A stretch of 64,000 bases of DNA from Conchocele bisecta. Lineage: Eukaryota; Mollusca; Bivalvia; Lucinida; Thyasiridae. Below are positions 37,289-47,831 of this stretch, piece by piece. The notes beneath the pieces are model-generated. The model ran no database searches and was not told the DNA's origin. It saw only the letters and a program-made list of their open reading frames with translations. The stretch is taken from positions 2,046,001-2,110,000 of the forward strand of contig JAQRGA010000042.1 of assembly GCA_029237695.1 (NCBI GenBank), given 5' to 3'. Each line of letters opens with the position of its first letter. Position 1 is the stretch's first letter. Both the position numbers and the translations under genes were made by a program.

Positions 37289-40200
37289 TTACTTAGTGAT
37301 TTTTATATAGCAATGTGTTTCGTTGATTTCAAATAACTCATTTTCAAAATTAGAATAGTATTCCACCAATTCATTAGTAAGTGTTTCTGCTTTAATATAA
37401 TCAGCAAAGTTTATAATAGCATTTTTATATTTCTTACCTACTGAAAAACTTATTTTAATTCTATCAGAAACTTCAAGATCCATCTCTCTTCTCATATTCT
37501 GTATTTTGCTGACGAATTCACGTGCAAAACCCTCTTCTGCCAGTGCATTATTAATAGTCGTATCAAGAGCAACTGTGATATCATTTTCAGTAGCAACTGT
37601 CAGGCCTTCTTTTTCTTTTCTAAAGATCATTATATCATCTCTGGCAATATCCAAACTCTGTCCGGAAGCTAGATTTAAAGTAATTGATTTTCCGTTAAAG
37701 ATATCAGAAATTTGTTCAACAGTAAATTGTGCAATCATACCTGCAGCTTCTTTCATATCTTTACCGATACGAGGTCCTAATATCTTAAAGTTAGCTTTAC
37801 TGCTTCTGACAACTAATTCTTCTTCATTATCTTTAAATTCTACAGATTTAACATTCAGCTCTTCCATGATAATATTGGAAGTTTCATCCAATAACTGCTG
37901 AATTTTCTTGTCGGATGTTATTATAACAACTTTACTCAACGGCTGTCTAACTTTAAGTTCTCTCTTAATTCTTAAATAACGCCCCAATGAAACAGCCCTA
38001 ATTGTATGCTCCATCTGCTCTTCTAAATCAATATCTCGTAATGATTCATCAACTTCAGGATAGTCACAGAGATGAACAGATTCAGGCATTTCATCTGTTT
38101 TCAGGTTCTGATATATTTCATCAGTTATAAAAGGTATAAATGGACATGCTGTCTTTGTTAAAGTGATCAGAACATAATGAAGTGTCTGATAAGCCTGATC
38201 TTTATCAAGATCGTTCTGGCTCTTCCAAAATCTTCTTCTGCTTCTTCTAATATACCAATTAGTTAGATCCTGTATAAATAATTCAAATCTATCAGCAGCT
38301 TTTTGAATACGATAATCATCCATACTGATTCTAATCTCTTCAATCATTTTACAAAGAGAAGAGAGTACCCATTTATCCAATGGATTAGAAAGGTTTTTAG
38401 GTGCTTTAACTTCACCCTTTGGAGGTTCCCAGTTATCAACTCTTGCATAAGTTATAAAAAAACTATATGAGTTCCATATCGGCAGAATAACATTTCTTAA
38501 TTTTTCCTTTACGCCTTCTTCTGTAAATTTCAGATCATCACCTTTAACTACAGGTGATCCCAACATAAATAGACGAAGAGCATCTGCTCCGTATTTATTA
38601 ATAACAGACATTGGATCAGGATAATTCTTTTTACGTTTAGACATTTTTTGTCCGTCATCAGCGAGAATTAATCCATTAACAACAACATTTTTAAAAGCAG
38701 GTTTATCAAACAGTGCAGCACCGAGAACAATTAACGTATAAAACCATCCTCTAGTTTGGTCTAAACCTTCAGCAATAAAATCGGCAGGATAATTTTTATC
38801 AAACCACTCTTTATTCTCAAATGGATAATGTTTCTGTGCATAAGGCATAGATCCGCTTTCAAACCAGCAGTCAAGTACCTCAGGCACTCGTCTCATAACA
38901 CCATTACCTGAAGGTGATTTAATTTCTAAATCATCTACAAAATGCTTGTGTATATCATCTATTTTTTTACCTGTAAGTTTTTCCAGTTCTTCAACAGAAC
39001 CAACAGCAATAGCTTCACCTGTCGCCTTATTACGCCAAATAGGCATTGGGCATCCCCAGTAGCGGTTACGACTAATTGCCCAGTCTCTTGCATTTTCCAG
39101 CCATTTTCCAAAACGCCCTTCTTTAATATGTTCTGGTACCCATGAAATCTGACTATTGGCATTTAACATCTTTTCTTTAATTTTATCAATACGGATAAAC
39201 CATGTAGATACCGCTCTGTAAATTAGCGGTGAATCATCTCTCCAGCAATGCGGATAACTATGTTTGATTGTTCCGCGATGAACCATTTTGCCTTCAATCT
39301 TCAATTGTTTAATTATATCTTTATCGCAATCTTTAACATATCTTCCATTATAGTCTGTAACACTTGAAAGGAATTTACATTCTGCATCAATAGGACAAAC
39401 TTCAGGAACACCATGTTTTTTACCTGTAGCAGAGTCATCTTCACCAAACCCAGGTGCTGTATGAACAATTCCTGTTCCATCACCTATAGTTACATAATCT
39501 GCTGTAACAACCCTGAAAGCACCTTCTTTTTTAAGATCTTTAAAATAAGGAAAAAGCGGTTCATATTTTTTATCAAATAGATCTTCGCCTTTAAATTTTG
39601 AAATAATTTTTATTTCATTTAAATCTTTATAATAAGCTTCAAGTCTTGCTTCTGCCAAGATATATAAATAATCACCATCAGCAATTTTCACATAATCAAT
39701 ATCAGCTCCTACAGCAAGAGCTAAATTTGAAGGCAGTGTCCATGGCGTTGTTGTCCATGCTAAATAATAACAGTTCTCTTCATCCATAGCTTTAAATCTT
39801 ACTGTTATTGCAGGATCATTAACTTCTGCATAGCCCTGATTAGCTTCAAAATTTGATAATGGAGTTGAACATCTTGGGCAGTAAGGAAGTATTTTATAAC
39901 CTTCATAAATTAACCCCTGATCCCATAGCTGTTTAAAAACCCACCATATAGACTCCATATAATTTTTATCCATAGTTTTATAACCACGGCTAAAATCAAC
40001 CCAGCGTCCAGTTCTGCTGACAATGCGTTCCCATTCTTTTGTATATCTTAAAACAATTCCTCTACATGATTCATTAAATTTACCTATTCCATAACCTTCA
40101 ATATCTTTTTTACCTGAAAGATTCAGCTCTTTTTCCATTTCATATTCAACAGGCAGTCCATGACAGTCCCAACCGAAAGTTCTATCAACAAACTTCCCTC

Positions 40201-40423
40201 TCATTGTCTGATATCGAGGAAGTACATCTTTAATTGTTCCTGCAAGCAAATGACCGTAATGAGGCAAACCTGTAGCAAAAGGGGGTCCGTCATAAAAAAC
40301 AAATTCTTCACAGTTCTTACGATTTTCTAATGATTTTTGAAATATTTTATTATCCTGCCAATCCTTTAAAACTTTTTCTTCAAGTTCTGCAAAATTAGCC
40401 TTACTTTTTACTGGTTTAAACAT
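37289..40423 (-). CDS. ileS: Isoleucyl-tRNA synthetase (IleS2/eukaryote-like type)
   Basis: A class I synthetase charging tRNA-Ile, 1044 residues. The HIGH motif reads HYGH in FATGLPHYGHLLAGT (about 55) and the KMSKS motif is KMSKR (about 593). The editing domain has TTTPWTLPSNLALAV and GTGIVHTAPGFGEDD. YCPRCSTPLSNFE near 183 is a zinc-like knuckle. The C-terminal anticodon domain resembles the eukaryote-like class found in some bacteria, often less sensitive to mupirocin; that property is inference. The gene is intact and appears monocistronic. Confidence 0.96.
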   Translation of the reverse strand: MFKPVKSKANFAELEEKVLKDWQDNKIFQKSLENRKNCEEFVFYDGPPFATGLPHYGHLLAGTIKDVLPRYQTMRGKFVDRTFGWDCHGLPVEYEMEKELNLSGKKDIEGYGIGKFNESCRGIVLRYTKEWERIVSRTGRWVDFSRGYKTMDKNYMESIWWVFKQLWDQGLIYEGYKILPYCPRCSTPLSNFEANQGYAEVNDPAITVRFKAMDEENCYYLAWTTTPWTLPSNLALAVGADIDYVKIADGDYLYILAEARLEAYYKDLNEIKIISKFKGEDLFDKKYEPLFPYFKDLKKEGAFRVVTADYVTIGDGTGIVHTAPGFGEDDSATGKKHGVPEVCPIDAECKFLSSVTDYNGRYVKDCDKDIIKQLKIEGKMVHRGTIKHSYPHCWRDDSPLIYRAVSTWFIRIDKIKEKMLNANSQISWVPEHIKEGRFGKWLENARDWAISRNRYWGCPMPIWRNKATGEAIAVGSVEELEKLTGKKIDDIHKHFVDDLEIKSPSGNGVMRRVPEVLDCWFESGSMPYAQKHYPFENKEWFDKNYPADFIAEGLDQTRGWFYTLIVLGAALFDKPAFKNVVVNGLILADDGQKMSKRKKNYPDPMSVINKYGADALRLFMLGSPVVKGDDLKFTEEGVKEKLRNVILPIWNSYSFFITYARVDNWEPPKGEVKAPKNLSNPLDKWVLSSLCKMIEEIRISMDDYRIQKAADRFELFIQDLTNWYIRRSRRRFWKSQNDLDKDQAYQTLHYVLITLTKTACPFIPFITDEIYQNLKTDEMPESVHLCDYPEVDESLRDIDLEEQMEHTIRAVSLGRYLRIKRELKVRQPLSKVVIITSDKKIQQLLDETSNIIMEELNVKSVEFKDNEEELVVRSSKANFKILGPRIGKDMKEAAGMIAQFTVEQISDIFNGKSITLNLASGQSLDIARDDIMIFRKEKEGLTVATENDITVALDTTINNALAEEGFAREFVSKIQNMRREMDLEVSDRIKISFSVGKKYKNAIINFADYIKAETLTNELVEYYSNFENELFEINETHCYIKITK

Positions 40424-40618
40424 TTTAAATTATCCTTATTATACCAAAAGAGAAAAGTTGTTTATTTTATAATAATCATGAAGTTATAAACTTAATTGTT
40501 TTTTTAGATGTTTCAATATAGAAATCTACAAATCAATAAGGTAGTATAATTAATGATTCGGGGCTAGATATTAAGTTTTAAATATTAATTTTCTTTTATT
40601 CAGATGTAACGCCTGCAT

Positions 40619-40849
40619 TTAATAAAATACCGACTTATATTTAATAGTATCATATTCATTCAATTCTTTACGACAAATAATTATTCCAAATTTAGTCATT
40701 TTATCACGCACTACGTGTGTAGCAATTAATCTACCAACTTTCTGCAAACTTATAGAAAGGAGTGGTTTACCACTCTTCTTCTTATATTCTTTTAATAGTT
40801 CAAATGGAAAGTTTAAATTTTCTACAAAAAAATTATCTAAATTTAGAAT
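40619..40849 (-). pseudogene. Relic, possibly of a LacI/XylR-type regulator
   Basis: A 76-codon open frame without a plausible start. It reads PFELLKEYKKKSGKPLLSIS, then QKVGRLIATHVV and FGIIICRKELNEYDTIKYK. The order of hydrophobic strand, VGRLxAxHxV and a following FGxIxxR strand resembles periplasmic-binding-type sensor domains of LacI or XylR regulators, with a loop missing in between. The identification is tentative. The rest of 40424-41134 shows no gene; this 711-bp gap is otherwise featureless. Confidence 0.35.
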
Positions 40850-41134
40850 TTAAAACATTATAGAGAAATAAATAGATATCTTTATTATCTATCGACAAAG
40901 AGTATATTAAAAAATTTAAGTTAAATCTGCATCTTTTAAAAAATTAATCAGAATGTAAAATGAAAAATAAAAATAGATGATATGTGTAAATAGTATTGTA
41001 TCACTAGGAAGAATTTGTGAAGTTAGAGCAAAGTTTACACCGATAGTAGTGCCACTCATGCAGTAATGGCAGCAGTGTCACAATGATGTAAATCTATCTA
41101 CCTACTCAAGTGGTACAAATAATTAAAGTTTGAA

Positions 41135-42007
41135 CTATTTATTACAAGTAGTAAATCTAAGTTTTAATTTGTCATTTACTTTTATAAAATCATTTGTAAT
41201 CACTGAAACAGTTAATAATAAATTATTACTGGTATTTACATATATTACTGAAATATATTTGTTATTATTAATATGGATTTCGCCTCTGTATTTACCTATC
41301 GGAGGTAATAACCCATGCTCAAGTTGACATTTAAGAGTTTTCTTTTTATCATGATTTTTTTCAATTAGATTCAAAATTTTTCCATCCATGAAATATTTTA
41401 CATCAAGCATTTTTTCTGCTAAACAAAAATTTCCATCTGTAAGAGCATTTCTTATTGAGCTACTGGAAACGATTTGGTGCTCTAAATAGATTTCATCAAC
41501 AGGAATAAATTCAAAATCTTGTTTTAATGAGATCTCTTTTAAAAATTCTTTATTTCCTAATCCTTTGAAGGCAAATTTCCACTTACTACCCACGCATATT
41601 CCTTTTAAATTTAGATTTTCAGAATAAGTAAGATATTTTATGAAATCAAATGGTGATAAGTAAGAAAACTCTTTTGTAAATGGAATCGTTATTATCGCTT
41701 CAATTCCAAGTCCATATAAGATTTCTATTTTAGCATTTACAGATCTAAGAAAAGAAATATTTGTTCCATGTAATAGAACCTGACGTGGATGCGGAGAAAA
41801 AGTAATCAGCACAGGCGTAGCATCTAACCTTTTAGACATTTCTATTAAACTATGTATAAGTTTTCTATGTCCTAAATGAATACCATCAAAAACACCAATA
41901 GCAGCAACGTAATTTGATATATTATATTCTGCTAATTTTGATATATGATCTAATTTAAACGTATCATACTTCGTGAGAGAGTTAAGTTTTAGGTTTTGAG
42001 TTTGCAT
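41135..42007 (-). CDS. ribF: RibF-type FAD synthetase with degenerate riboflavin kinase domain
   Basis: A 290-residue protein. The N-terminal FMN adenylyltransferase half is good: AIGVFDGIHLGHRKLI with the HxGH nucleotidyl site, ITFSPHPRQVL, and VSSSSIRNAL near 185. The C-terminal flavokinase half keeps LLPPIGKYRGEI but lacks the GFPTAN ATP-binding motif and the final helix, so kinase activity is doubtful. It lies 27 bases after aroA on the same strand and is probably co-transcribed with it. The gene ends without frame disruption. Confidence 0.82.
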   Translation of the reverse strand: MQTQNLKLNSLTKYDTFKLDHISKLAEYNISNYVAAIGVFDGIHLGHRKLIHSLIEMSKRLDATPVLITFSPHPRQVLLHGTNISFLRSVNAKIEILYGLGIEAIITIPFTKEFSYLSPFDFIKYLTYSENLNLKGICVGSKWKFAFKGLGNKEFLKEISLKQDFEFIPVDEIYLEHQIVSSSSIRNALTDGNFCLAEKMLDVKYFMDGKILNLIEKNHDKKKTLKCQLEHGLLPPIGKYRGEIHINNNKYISVIYVNTSNNLLLTVSVITNDFIKVNDKLKLRFTTCNK

Positions 42008-42034
42008 TAATAATTAATAATTCACTGGTAACAG

Positions 42035-43330
42035 TTATTCTTGAACTACTTCTATATTTGCACCTAACGCCTGAAAATCTCTGATAAAACTTGGATATGT
42101 AACAGAAATCTCTTTTGCATTATCGATTATAGTTTCACCTTCAAGTGCCATTCCTGCAACGGCCAATGCCATAATTATTCTATGATCGCCGTGCCCGTTT
42201 ACTTTTGCAGCATGTAGATCTGATTTTTTAATTATCAGGCCATCATCCATTTCTTCAATATCTGCACCCATTTTTTTAAGTTCCTGAGTCATTGCGGCGA
42301 TACGATCAGTCTCTTTAATTCTGGCATGAGGTGCATTGCTTAAAATAGTTTTTCCACTTGCAAAGCATGCGGCAATAGACATTATAGGAAGAGCATCAGG
42401 AATACTGTTCATATCAAAATTTACATCACCAACAAGATTAGACTCTTTATAAACATCAACTACTGAACGTAATCTGTTTATTTTCATTCCCATTTTTTCC
42501 ATATATAAAAATACTTTTTTATCACCCTGCTTATCTGTAAAATCAAGATTTTTTATCTTTATATTACTACCTGTAATTGCTGCGGCAATAAGAGGAAAAG
42601 CAGCACTTGAAAAATCTGCAGGAATTAGTTTTTTAAAAGATTTGTACTTCTGACCTCCTTTTACAGTAAAAAGTGAATAATCAGAAGCATTTTCATACTC
42701 TATTCTTAAAAATTTTAACCAGTCTAAAGTAATATCTAGATAAGGCTTTTCATTGAGATTAATAACATTAATTTTAGTGTCATTTTTGGCTAATGGAGCT
42801 CCAAACAGAAGTGATGACACAAATTGAGAAGATTTTCCTTCTACTATTATTTCACCTCCAATAATCGGACCATTTATAGTTAGAGGGCATTTACCTCCTT
42901 CAGCTGATGTTATTTTTGCTCCCAATTTTTCTAGTGCTGAGAGCAGTTTCTCCATAGGTCTTCCACGAAGTGAGGTGTCACCGTCAAAACATACCTTTAA
43001 AGGTGAAGTTGCAGCAATTCCTGTCATAAGTCTTAATGTCGTACCAGAATTTCCAAGGTCAATAATTGTATTTTTAAGGTTATTAAAATTTCCATCTGTA
43101 CCTTTTATTTTCCAAATAAGCATATCACCTTCATGAGAATCAACAAACTCAGCACCCAGTTTTTCGGCAGCACATAGACATGATTCTGTATCATCAGAAA
43201 CTAATGGATTTCTAAGTATAGATTCACCTTTTGCCATCAAAGCGGCAATTATACCTCTAATGGTATGGGATTTAGAACCAGGTATTTGTATTTCACCATT
43301 TAAATTTGATTTTGTAACTTTAATTTTCAT
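42035..43330 (-). CDS. aroA: 3-phosphoshikimate 1-carboxyvinyltransferase (EPSP synthase)
   Basis: It transfers enolpyruvyl from PEP to shikimate-3-phosphate, the sixth step to chorismate. Signatures are IPGSKSHTIRG at residues 17-27, LGNSGTTLRLMTG (about 92) and RIKETDRIAAMTQEL with HGDHRIIMAL in the C-terminal half. The length of 431 is normal. ribF follows on the same strand. The upstream neighbour is a carB relic, so the gene probably has its own promoter in 43331-43572. Confidence 0.95.
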   Translation of the reverse strand: MKIKVTKSNLNGEIQIPGSKSHTIRGIIAALMAKGESILRNPLVSDDTESCLCAAEKLGAEFVDSHEGDMLIWKIKGTDGNFNNLKNTIIDLGNSGTTLRLMTGIAATSPLKVCFDGDTSLRGRPMEKLLSALEKLGAKITSAEGGKCPLTINGPIIGGEIIVEGKSSQFVSSLLFGAPLAKNDTKINVINLNEKPYLDITLDWLKFLRIEYENASDYSLFTVKGGQKYKSFKKLIPADFSSAAFPLIAAAITGSNIKIKNLDFTDKQGDKKVFLYMEKMGMKINRLRSVVDVYKESNLVGDVNFDMNSIPDALPIMSIAACFASGKTILSNAPHARIKETDRIAAMTQELKKMGADIEEMDDGLIIKKSDLHAAKVNGHGDHRIIMALAVAGMALEGETIIDNAKEISVTYPSFIRDFQALGANIEVVQE

Positions 43331-43572
43331 AATTTTTCTACCTCAGAAATAGCATAAAGTTCTACATTTAAAACTTTCATTATTTTATAATGTCTCTTAA
43401 GCATTGAATATTCAATATTCAGTTAAAAATTTTTAATCTCCATTTATAATATACTTTATATTTTGTTGCCCGTCTATGATATTTCTGAATACTGCAGACA
43501 TCCAAATGCTAAGCTTTAGACTTTTAATTGCCGTTGTCAGCCCTGTAAAGTGTAGTTATCACTCCGTAAATA

Positions 43573-43898
43573 TTAAGTGTTTTCGCCGTAAAATAAACAG
43601 TCAACATCTACTTCCACTGCACTGACAGGGTATCTATCAATTAAAACTGGATAATCTTCTGGCACCTCAATATCATTAGGTGTATAAAAAATCATAAAAG
43701 TATTTGAATCAGTTCTGCTTTCAGATGCTTATCATCTTGTAATTTATATTAACAGTATTTTCCATAAACTCCAAAACCATACCTTTCTATTTTAAGTAAA
43801 CATAATATTTTCTGTATATATATTGAAAATTCTTCCTATGCTATTATTTCTCCAACAGACTTCATTTGCACTGGTATGACTAGATACGGCTTTAACAT
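43573..43898 (-). pseudogene. carB: Relic of carbamoyl-phosphate synthase large subunit
   Basis: Two parts of CarB are readable. The first, VQMKSVGEIIA then a TAG then EEFSIYIQKIL, matches the end of the first ATP-grasp unit (QMKSxGEVMAIGRTFEExxxKAL). After a frame change, DDKHLKAE and then PEDYPVLIDRYPVSAVEVDVD match the second ATP-grasp unit ([22 protein letters not shown]). The normal 1070-residue gene is reduced to about 320 bases with a deletion, a nonsense codon and shifts. CarB makes carbamoyl phosphate for pyrimidines and arginine. The rest of the 750-bp gap between aroA and the methylase shows no gene. Confidence 0.7.
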
Positions 43899-44080
43899 TA
43901 ATTTTATGAAGCCTGAAGTTTCTTAAATATTACATTGTATGCTAAAATCATATAATTTACATCATTTTGATAAATTAAGATCATTCCAATTATATTGTTA
44001 AGTCAGGTAATTTTTAATGCATAGTCCTGATTATCAAGTCCAATCCAATTTTTAGCCTTTAAGTCCATAAATTATTATAT

Positions 44081-45130
44081 TCATTGACAGGCTCGAAGTG
44101 GAAATAAAGATGTATCAACTTGCAATAATTTAGTATGTATTTTTTTCTTCCCTTGAATCTGTAACTTAATTGCACTAGCTAAGTAGTATGCTAAACTACA
44201 CGGCACTGCATTTCCTACCATTTTATAACCAGCCATCAAGTTTTTATAATAAAAAATATAGTCATCAGGAAAAGTCTGAATACGGGCACATTCTCTAATG
44301 CTTAATCTACGATATAAATCTTCTTTCCCCGGAATAAATACTCTTTTGTCTTGTTCTATAGATTTCATTTTTGGTGCTTGTGGATGTATTGGTGCATGTC
44401 GTCCACCTGCTTGAATTGTAAAAGATGATTCGTCCCAACTTCTAACCCTATTTCGTGACATATATATTGTCGAAAATCCGCCAGTCATATATTCATGGTT
44501 TGGTAAAAAACATTTCTCTCCATTTGTTTTTTGCTTACCTATTGAAGGAATTGCAGAATTTTGAATATCAAAAATTACATCTCGTAGTACTAATTTTGTT
44601 TTTGATGAACCCGGAAATTTAAAAGATATATCCAAATCTTTCCTTATGCCAATAAAAAATATTCGTTTCCTGTCTTGAGGCACAGCAAAATCAACTGCAT
44701 TTAAAAGAGAAAAAGATAAGGTATATCCACTATCTGCAAATAATTTTTTTATATTTTTTATTGCATCAGAATGACGTGAGGCTAACATACCTGAAACATT
44801 CTCTGCTAAAAAAAACTTTGGTTTCTTATCTCTTAAAATTCTAATAAATTCAAAAAATAGTTGCCCTCTTTTGTCTTTAATACCTCTTAATGTTCCTGCT
44901 TCGCTCCAACTTTGGCAAGGTGGTCCTCCTATTATACCGTCACAATCAGGTATATCATCTGATAAAACATCTCTAATGGAACACCTATTTAACTCTGTAG
45001 ATGGGAAATTTTTTTCAAAGGTTTCCCAAATATCTTTATCGTATTCATTTGCCCATAAAGTTTTAAACCCAGCAGCTTCAAAGCCTTTATCTAAGCCCCC
45101 TGCTCCTGAAAAAAGTGAAATCAGTTTCAT
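44081..45130 (-). CDS. C5-cytosine DNA methyltransferase, HaeIII/NgoPII-like
   Basis: A 349-residue m5C methylase. Motif I is LFSGAGGLDKGFEAAGF, the catalytic Cys lies in GGPPCQSWSEAG, motif VI is AENVSGML, and YKMVGNAVP is the C-terminal motif. The specificity region (SRNRVRSWDESSFTIQAGGR, HPQAP) closely resembles HaeIII and NgoPII methylases, which modify GGCC; that target is inferred from resemblance. The start overlaps the stop of the broken endonuclease by ATGA, so the two form one R-M operon with the endonuclease first. The methylase frame is intact. Confidence 0.92.
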   Translation of the reverse strand: MKLISLFSGAGGLDKGFEAAGFKTLWANEYDKDIWETFEKNFPSTELNRCSIRDVLSDDIPDCDGIIGGPPCQSWSEAGTLRGIKDKRGQLFFEFIRILRDKKPKFFLAENVSGMLASRHSDAIKNIKKLFADSGYTLSFSLLNAVDFAVPQDRKRIFFIGIRKDLDISFKFPGSSKTKLVLRDVIFDIQNSAIPSIGKQKTNGEKCFLPNHEYMTGGFSTIYMSRNRVRSWDESSFTIQAGGRHAPIHPQAPKMKSIEQDKRVFIPGKEDLYRRLSIRECARIQTFPDDYIFYYKNLMAGYKMVGNAVPCSLAYYLASAIKLQIQGKKKIHTKLLQVDTSLFPLRACQ

Positions 45131-45972
45131 TCTAGCACTCCCATAGTAATTAATTTTGCCTCTAACAATTGTGCAGGATTGTCAGGATTTTTTATTTTTA
45201 TATCTGAAACTATAATATCTAAATTATCAATTATTTTAGCCTTGTCAGAATCGCTAAAAGAATCAAATTTCTCTCTTCGCATTATGCAGGATAAAGTAAA
45301 AATACTTGTTTCGCTTCCAGCATAAACATCTTTAAAAACCTTGAAAGGATTATCAATATGCCACATCCCTCTAATGCGTAAATTAGTTATACCTAAAGGA
45401 TCTACTTTATTAACTCTACCAAGCTCTTTTGTCTCTGAAAATTCGAGATTAGAAATTTCAAGAACGCCACTCTTTATTTTTTCACCAATTCTAGAATATA
45501 TTTCTCTGCTTGTGGCATAGCAATCACCATAAACTAGCCATAAATGGTTTAATCTTGTATCATTTGTAACTCCGACAGCATAAATAATATCTTTTATATT
45601 CCATTTTTCACATGTTTTACATGCTTCTATAATTCTTGAATCAGTTGAATATAATTTATGTTTGAGATATGAACTATTTAAAGCAATCGCTGAACCTCTA
45701 CTTTGTATTTTTTTTACTTCTATAGCATCTCCATTTTTTAAAATTATATCTAGTGGATTATTTTGGTTCCCTAAATATGAAAATGTATTATTAATTTCTT
45801 GATCTCTACGTTATGAATTAGTTTCCTTGATTGTATTTGAAAAAGCATCTTGAATATACATTTCAAGTGTTTCTCCTATATTATTTATCGTATTTCTCCC
45901 ATAATAGTGATTTTTCAGTTCAATTATAGGATCATCTGTAATATTTAATATTGCCTTTAAAATATTTGACAT
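45127..45972 (-). pseudogene. NgoPII/HaeIII-like restriction endonuclease with one nonsense codon
   Basis: One continuous frame of 281 codons is interrupted only by TAA at 45811-45813 (codon 54). It starts ATGTCAAATATTTTAAAGGC at 45972 and ends in TGA overlapping the methylase. The product would read GNQNNPLDIILKNGDAIEVK (a PD-ExK-like core, D then ExK), TKELGRVNKVDPLGI and RIRGMWHIDNP, which matches NgoPII-type GGCC endonucleases in content and length. With the stop present only a short peptide, or a product restarted downstream without the N-terminus, can be made. The companion methylase is intact. Confidence 0.88.
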
Positions 45973-46065
45973 TTTTTATTATCTTCCTATTTCTTTTTTA
46001 ATTCCTGATTACAAAAATCGGCATATAATTATAAAACCATACTTATTATCTATAGTTATACTATT

Positions 46066-47673
46066 TTATTTATTCTTATATTTAAAAGCTGCATCTATAA
46101 AGCTCTTGAAAAGCGGATGTGCTTTTAACGGTGTTGATTGAAACTCAGGATGAAACTGACATGCAAGAAACCATGGATGTTCATTTATTTCAATTATTTC
46201 AACCAATTTACCATCAGGGGATAATCCTGAAATAACAAAACCGTTTTTGGTTAAAATATCAAGATATTTTCTGTTAAACTCATATCTATGTCTATGCCTT
46301 TCGTAAACTTTAATATCACCGTAAGCTTCAGAAGCAAAAGTGTTATCATCAATAATACATGGATATGCTCCAAGACGCATTGTGCCTCCTTTAGCTGTAA
46401 CCAGTTTCTGCTCTTCCATTAAATCAATAACAGGATATTCTGTATTTCCGCTAAATTCACCACTATGAGCAGCCTGCATATCACATACATTTCTTGCAAA
46501 TTCAATTGTTGCACAGTGCATTCCGAGACAGATACCAAAGAAAGGAATTTTGTTTTCCCTTGCATAATTTACTGCATTTATTTTTCCTGTAATTCCTCTT
46601 GATCCAAAACCGCCGGGAACTAATATGCCATCAACTCCTCCGAGTAATTCCTCTATATCATTTTTCTCAAGTTCTTCTGATTCAACCATCCGAACATTAA
46701 CTTTTATACTATTTGCAATTCCACCGTGAGTTAATGCTTCATAGATACTTTTATAGGCATCTTTTAAACTAATATATTTACCGACAACAGCGATATCAAC
46801 TTCTCCATTTACAGGAGATATAACAGCTTCTATCATTTTCTCCCATTCAGTAAGATCCATTTCATTTTCAGGCAGTTGGAGTTGTTTTAATATTAGTTTA
46901 TCCATATTCTGTTTAGCTAATTCAAGCGGAACTTCATAAATTGAATTAGATACATCAGGCTCAGCAATAACAAGTTTTTTCTTAACATTACAGAAAAGAG
47001 ATAATTTTTCAAAGTGTTCCTCTTTCATTAATTTTTCACATCTACAGACAAGAATATCAGGAATAATACCAATTCCTCTTAATATTCCTACAGACTGCTG
47101 CGAAGGCTTTGTTTTCATTTCACCAGCGGCTCTTAAATAAGGAACTAAAGTTAAATGTATGAACAGTGCATTTTCTCTTCCTATTTCCTGACCATACTGT
47201 CTGATGGCTTCAAGAAATGGTAATGATTCTATATCTCCTGCTGTACCGCCAATCTCTGTTATAGCAATATCTATATCTTCGGAATCAAGAGTAGATATTG
47301 CTCTTTTAATTTCATTGGTAACGTGAGGTATTACCTGAACAGTTTTTCCCAAATAACCACCTTGACGTTCTCTTTTTATTACAGAACTATAAATTCTACC
47401 GGTAGTATAATTACTTGATTTTCTACATGTAATTCCGGCAAATCTTTCATAGTGTCCTAAATCAAGATCTGTTTCAGCTCCATCAACAGTTACATAAACT
47501 TCGCCATGTTGATAAGGAGACATTGTTCCGGGATCAACATTTAGGTAAGGATCTAATTTCTGCATACGAACCCTATAGCCTCTCTGTTTTAAGAGCATTG
47601 CTATAGATGCAGCAGTAATTCCTTTTCCTAATGATGAAACTACACCACCTGTAATAAATATATGTTTAGTCAT
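46066..47673 (-). CDS. pyrG: CTP synthase
   Basis: It aminates UTP to CTP using glutamine. The synthase domain starts [20 protein letters not shown]. The glutaminase domain has GGFGSRG, the nucleophile Cys in [11 protein letters not shown] (about 380) and the His-Glu pair in CQFHPEF. A GTG five codons earlier (47688) is open, but AAGGTGA lies before the ATG at 47673, which also gives the family N-terminus (MTKHIF), so I prefer it. The glutaminase segment [11 protein letters not shown] differs slightly from the common GMQLAVIEFAR. The gene is apparently monocistronic. Confidence 0.95.
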   Translation of the reverse strand: MTKHIFITGGVVSSLGKGITAASIAMLLKQRGYRVRMQKLDPYLNVDPGTMSPYQHGEVYVTVDGAETDLDLGHYERFAGITCRKSSNYTTGRIYSSVIKRERQGGYLGKTVQVIPHVTNEIKRAISTLDSEDIDIAITEIGGTAGDIESLPFLEAIRQYGQEIGRENALFIHLTLVPYLRAAGEMKTKPSQQSVGILRGIGIIPDILVCRCEKLMKEEHFEKLSLFCNVKKKLVIAEPDVSNSIYEVPLELAKQNMDKLILKQLQLPENEMDLTEWEKMIEAVISPVNGEVDIAVVGKYISLKDAYKSIYEALTHGGIANSIKVNVRMVESEELEKNDIEELLGGVDGILVPGGFGSRGITGKINAVNYARENKIPFFGICLGMHCATIEFARNVCDMQAAHSGEFSGNTEYPVIDLMEEQKLVTAKGGTMRLGAYPCIIDDNTFASEAYGDIKVYERHRHRYEFNRKYLDILTKNGFVISGLSPDGKLVEIIEINEHPWFLACQFHPEFQSTPLKAHPLFKSFIDAAFKYKNK

Positions 47674-47696
47674 TTTCTTTTCTGTCACCTTAATTC

Positions 47697-47718
47697 AAGT
47701 TATTGCACTGAAATGCAA
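47697..47718 (-). promoter_or_regulatory. Conserved leader box before pyrG
   Basis: Read on the plus strand, AAGTTATTGCACT then GAAA then TGCAA. It matches the box before the UDPGP gene (23699-23719) in all but one base and one spacer base. Confidence 0.35.
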
Positions 47719-47831
47719 ATTGAAAGTTATAATGTTATCAAATTTTTACTGTTTTAATATAATTAAACTCATAATTAATAACTACAGAAAGTGCGGCAAG
47801 CTCGTAACTTATTCTGCAATAGCAAAATTTT

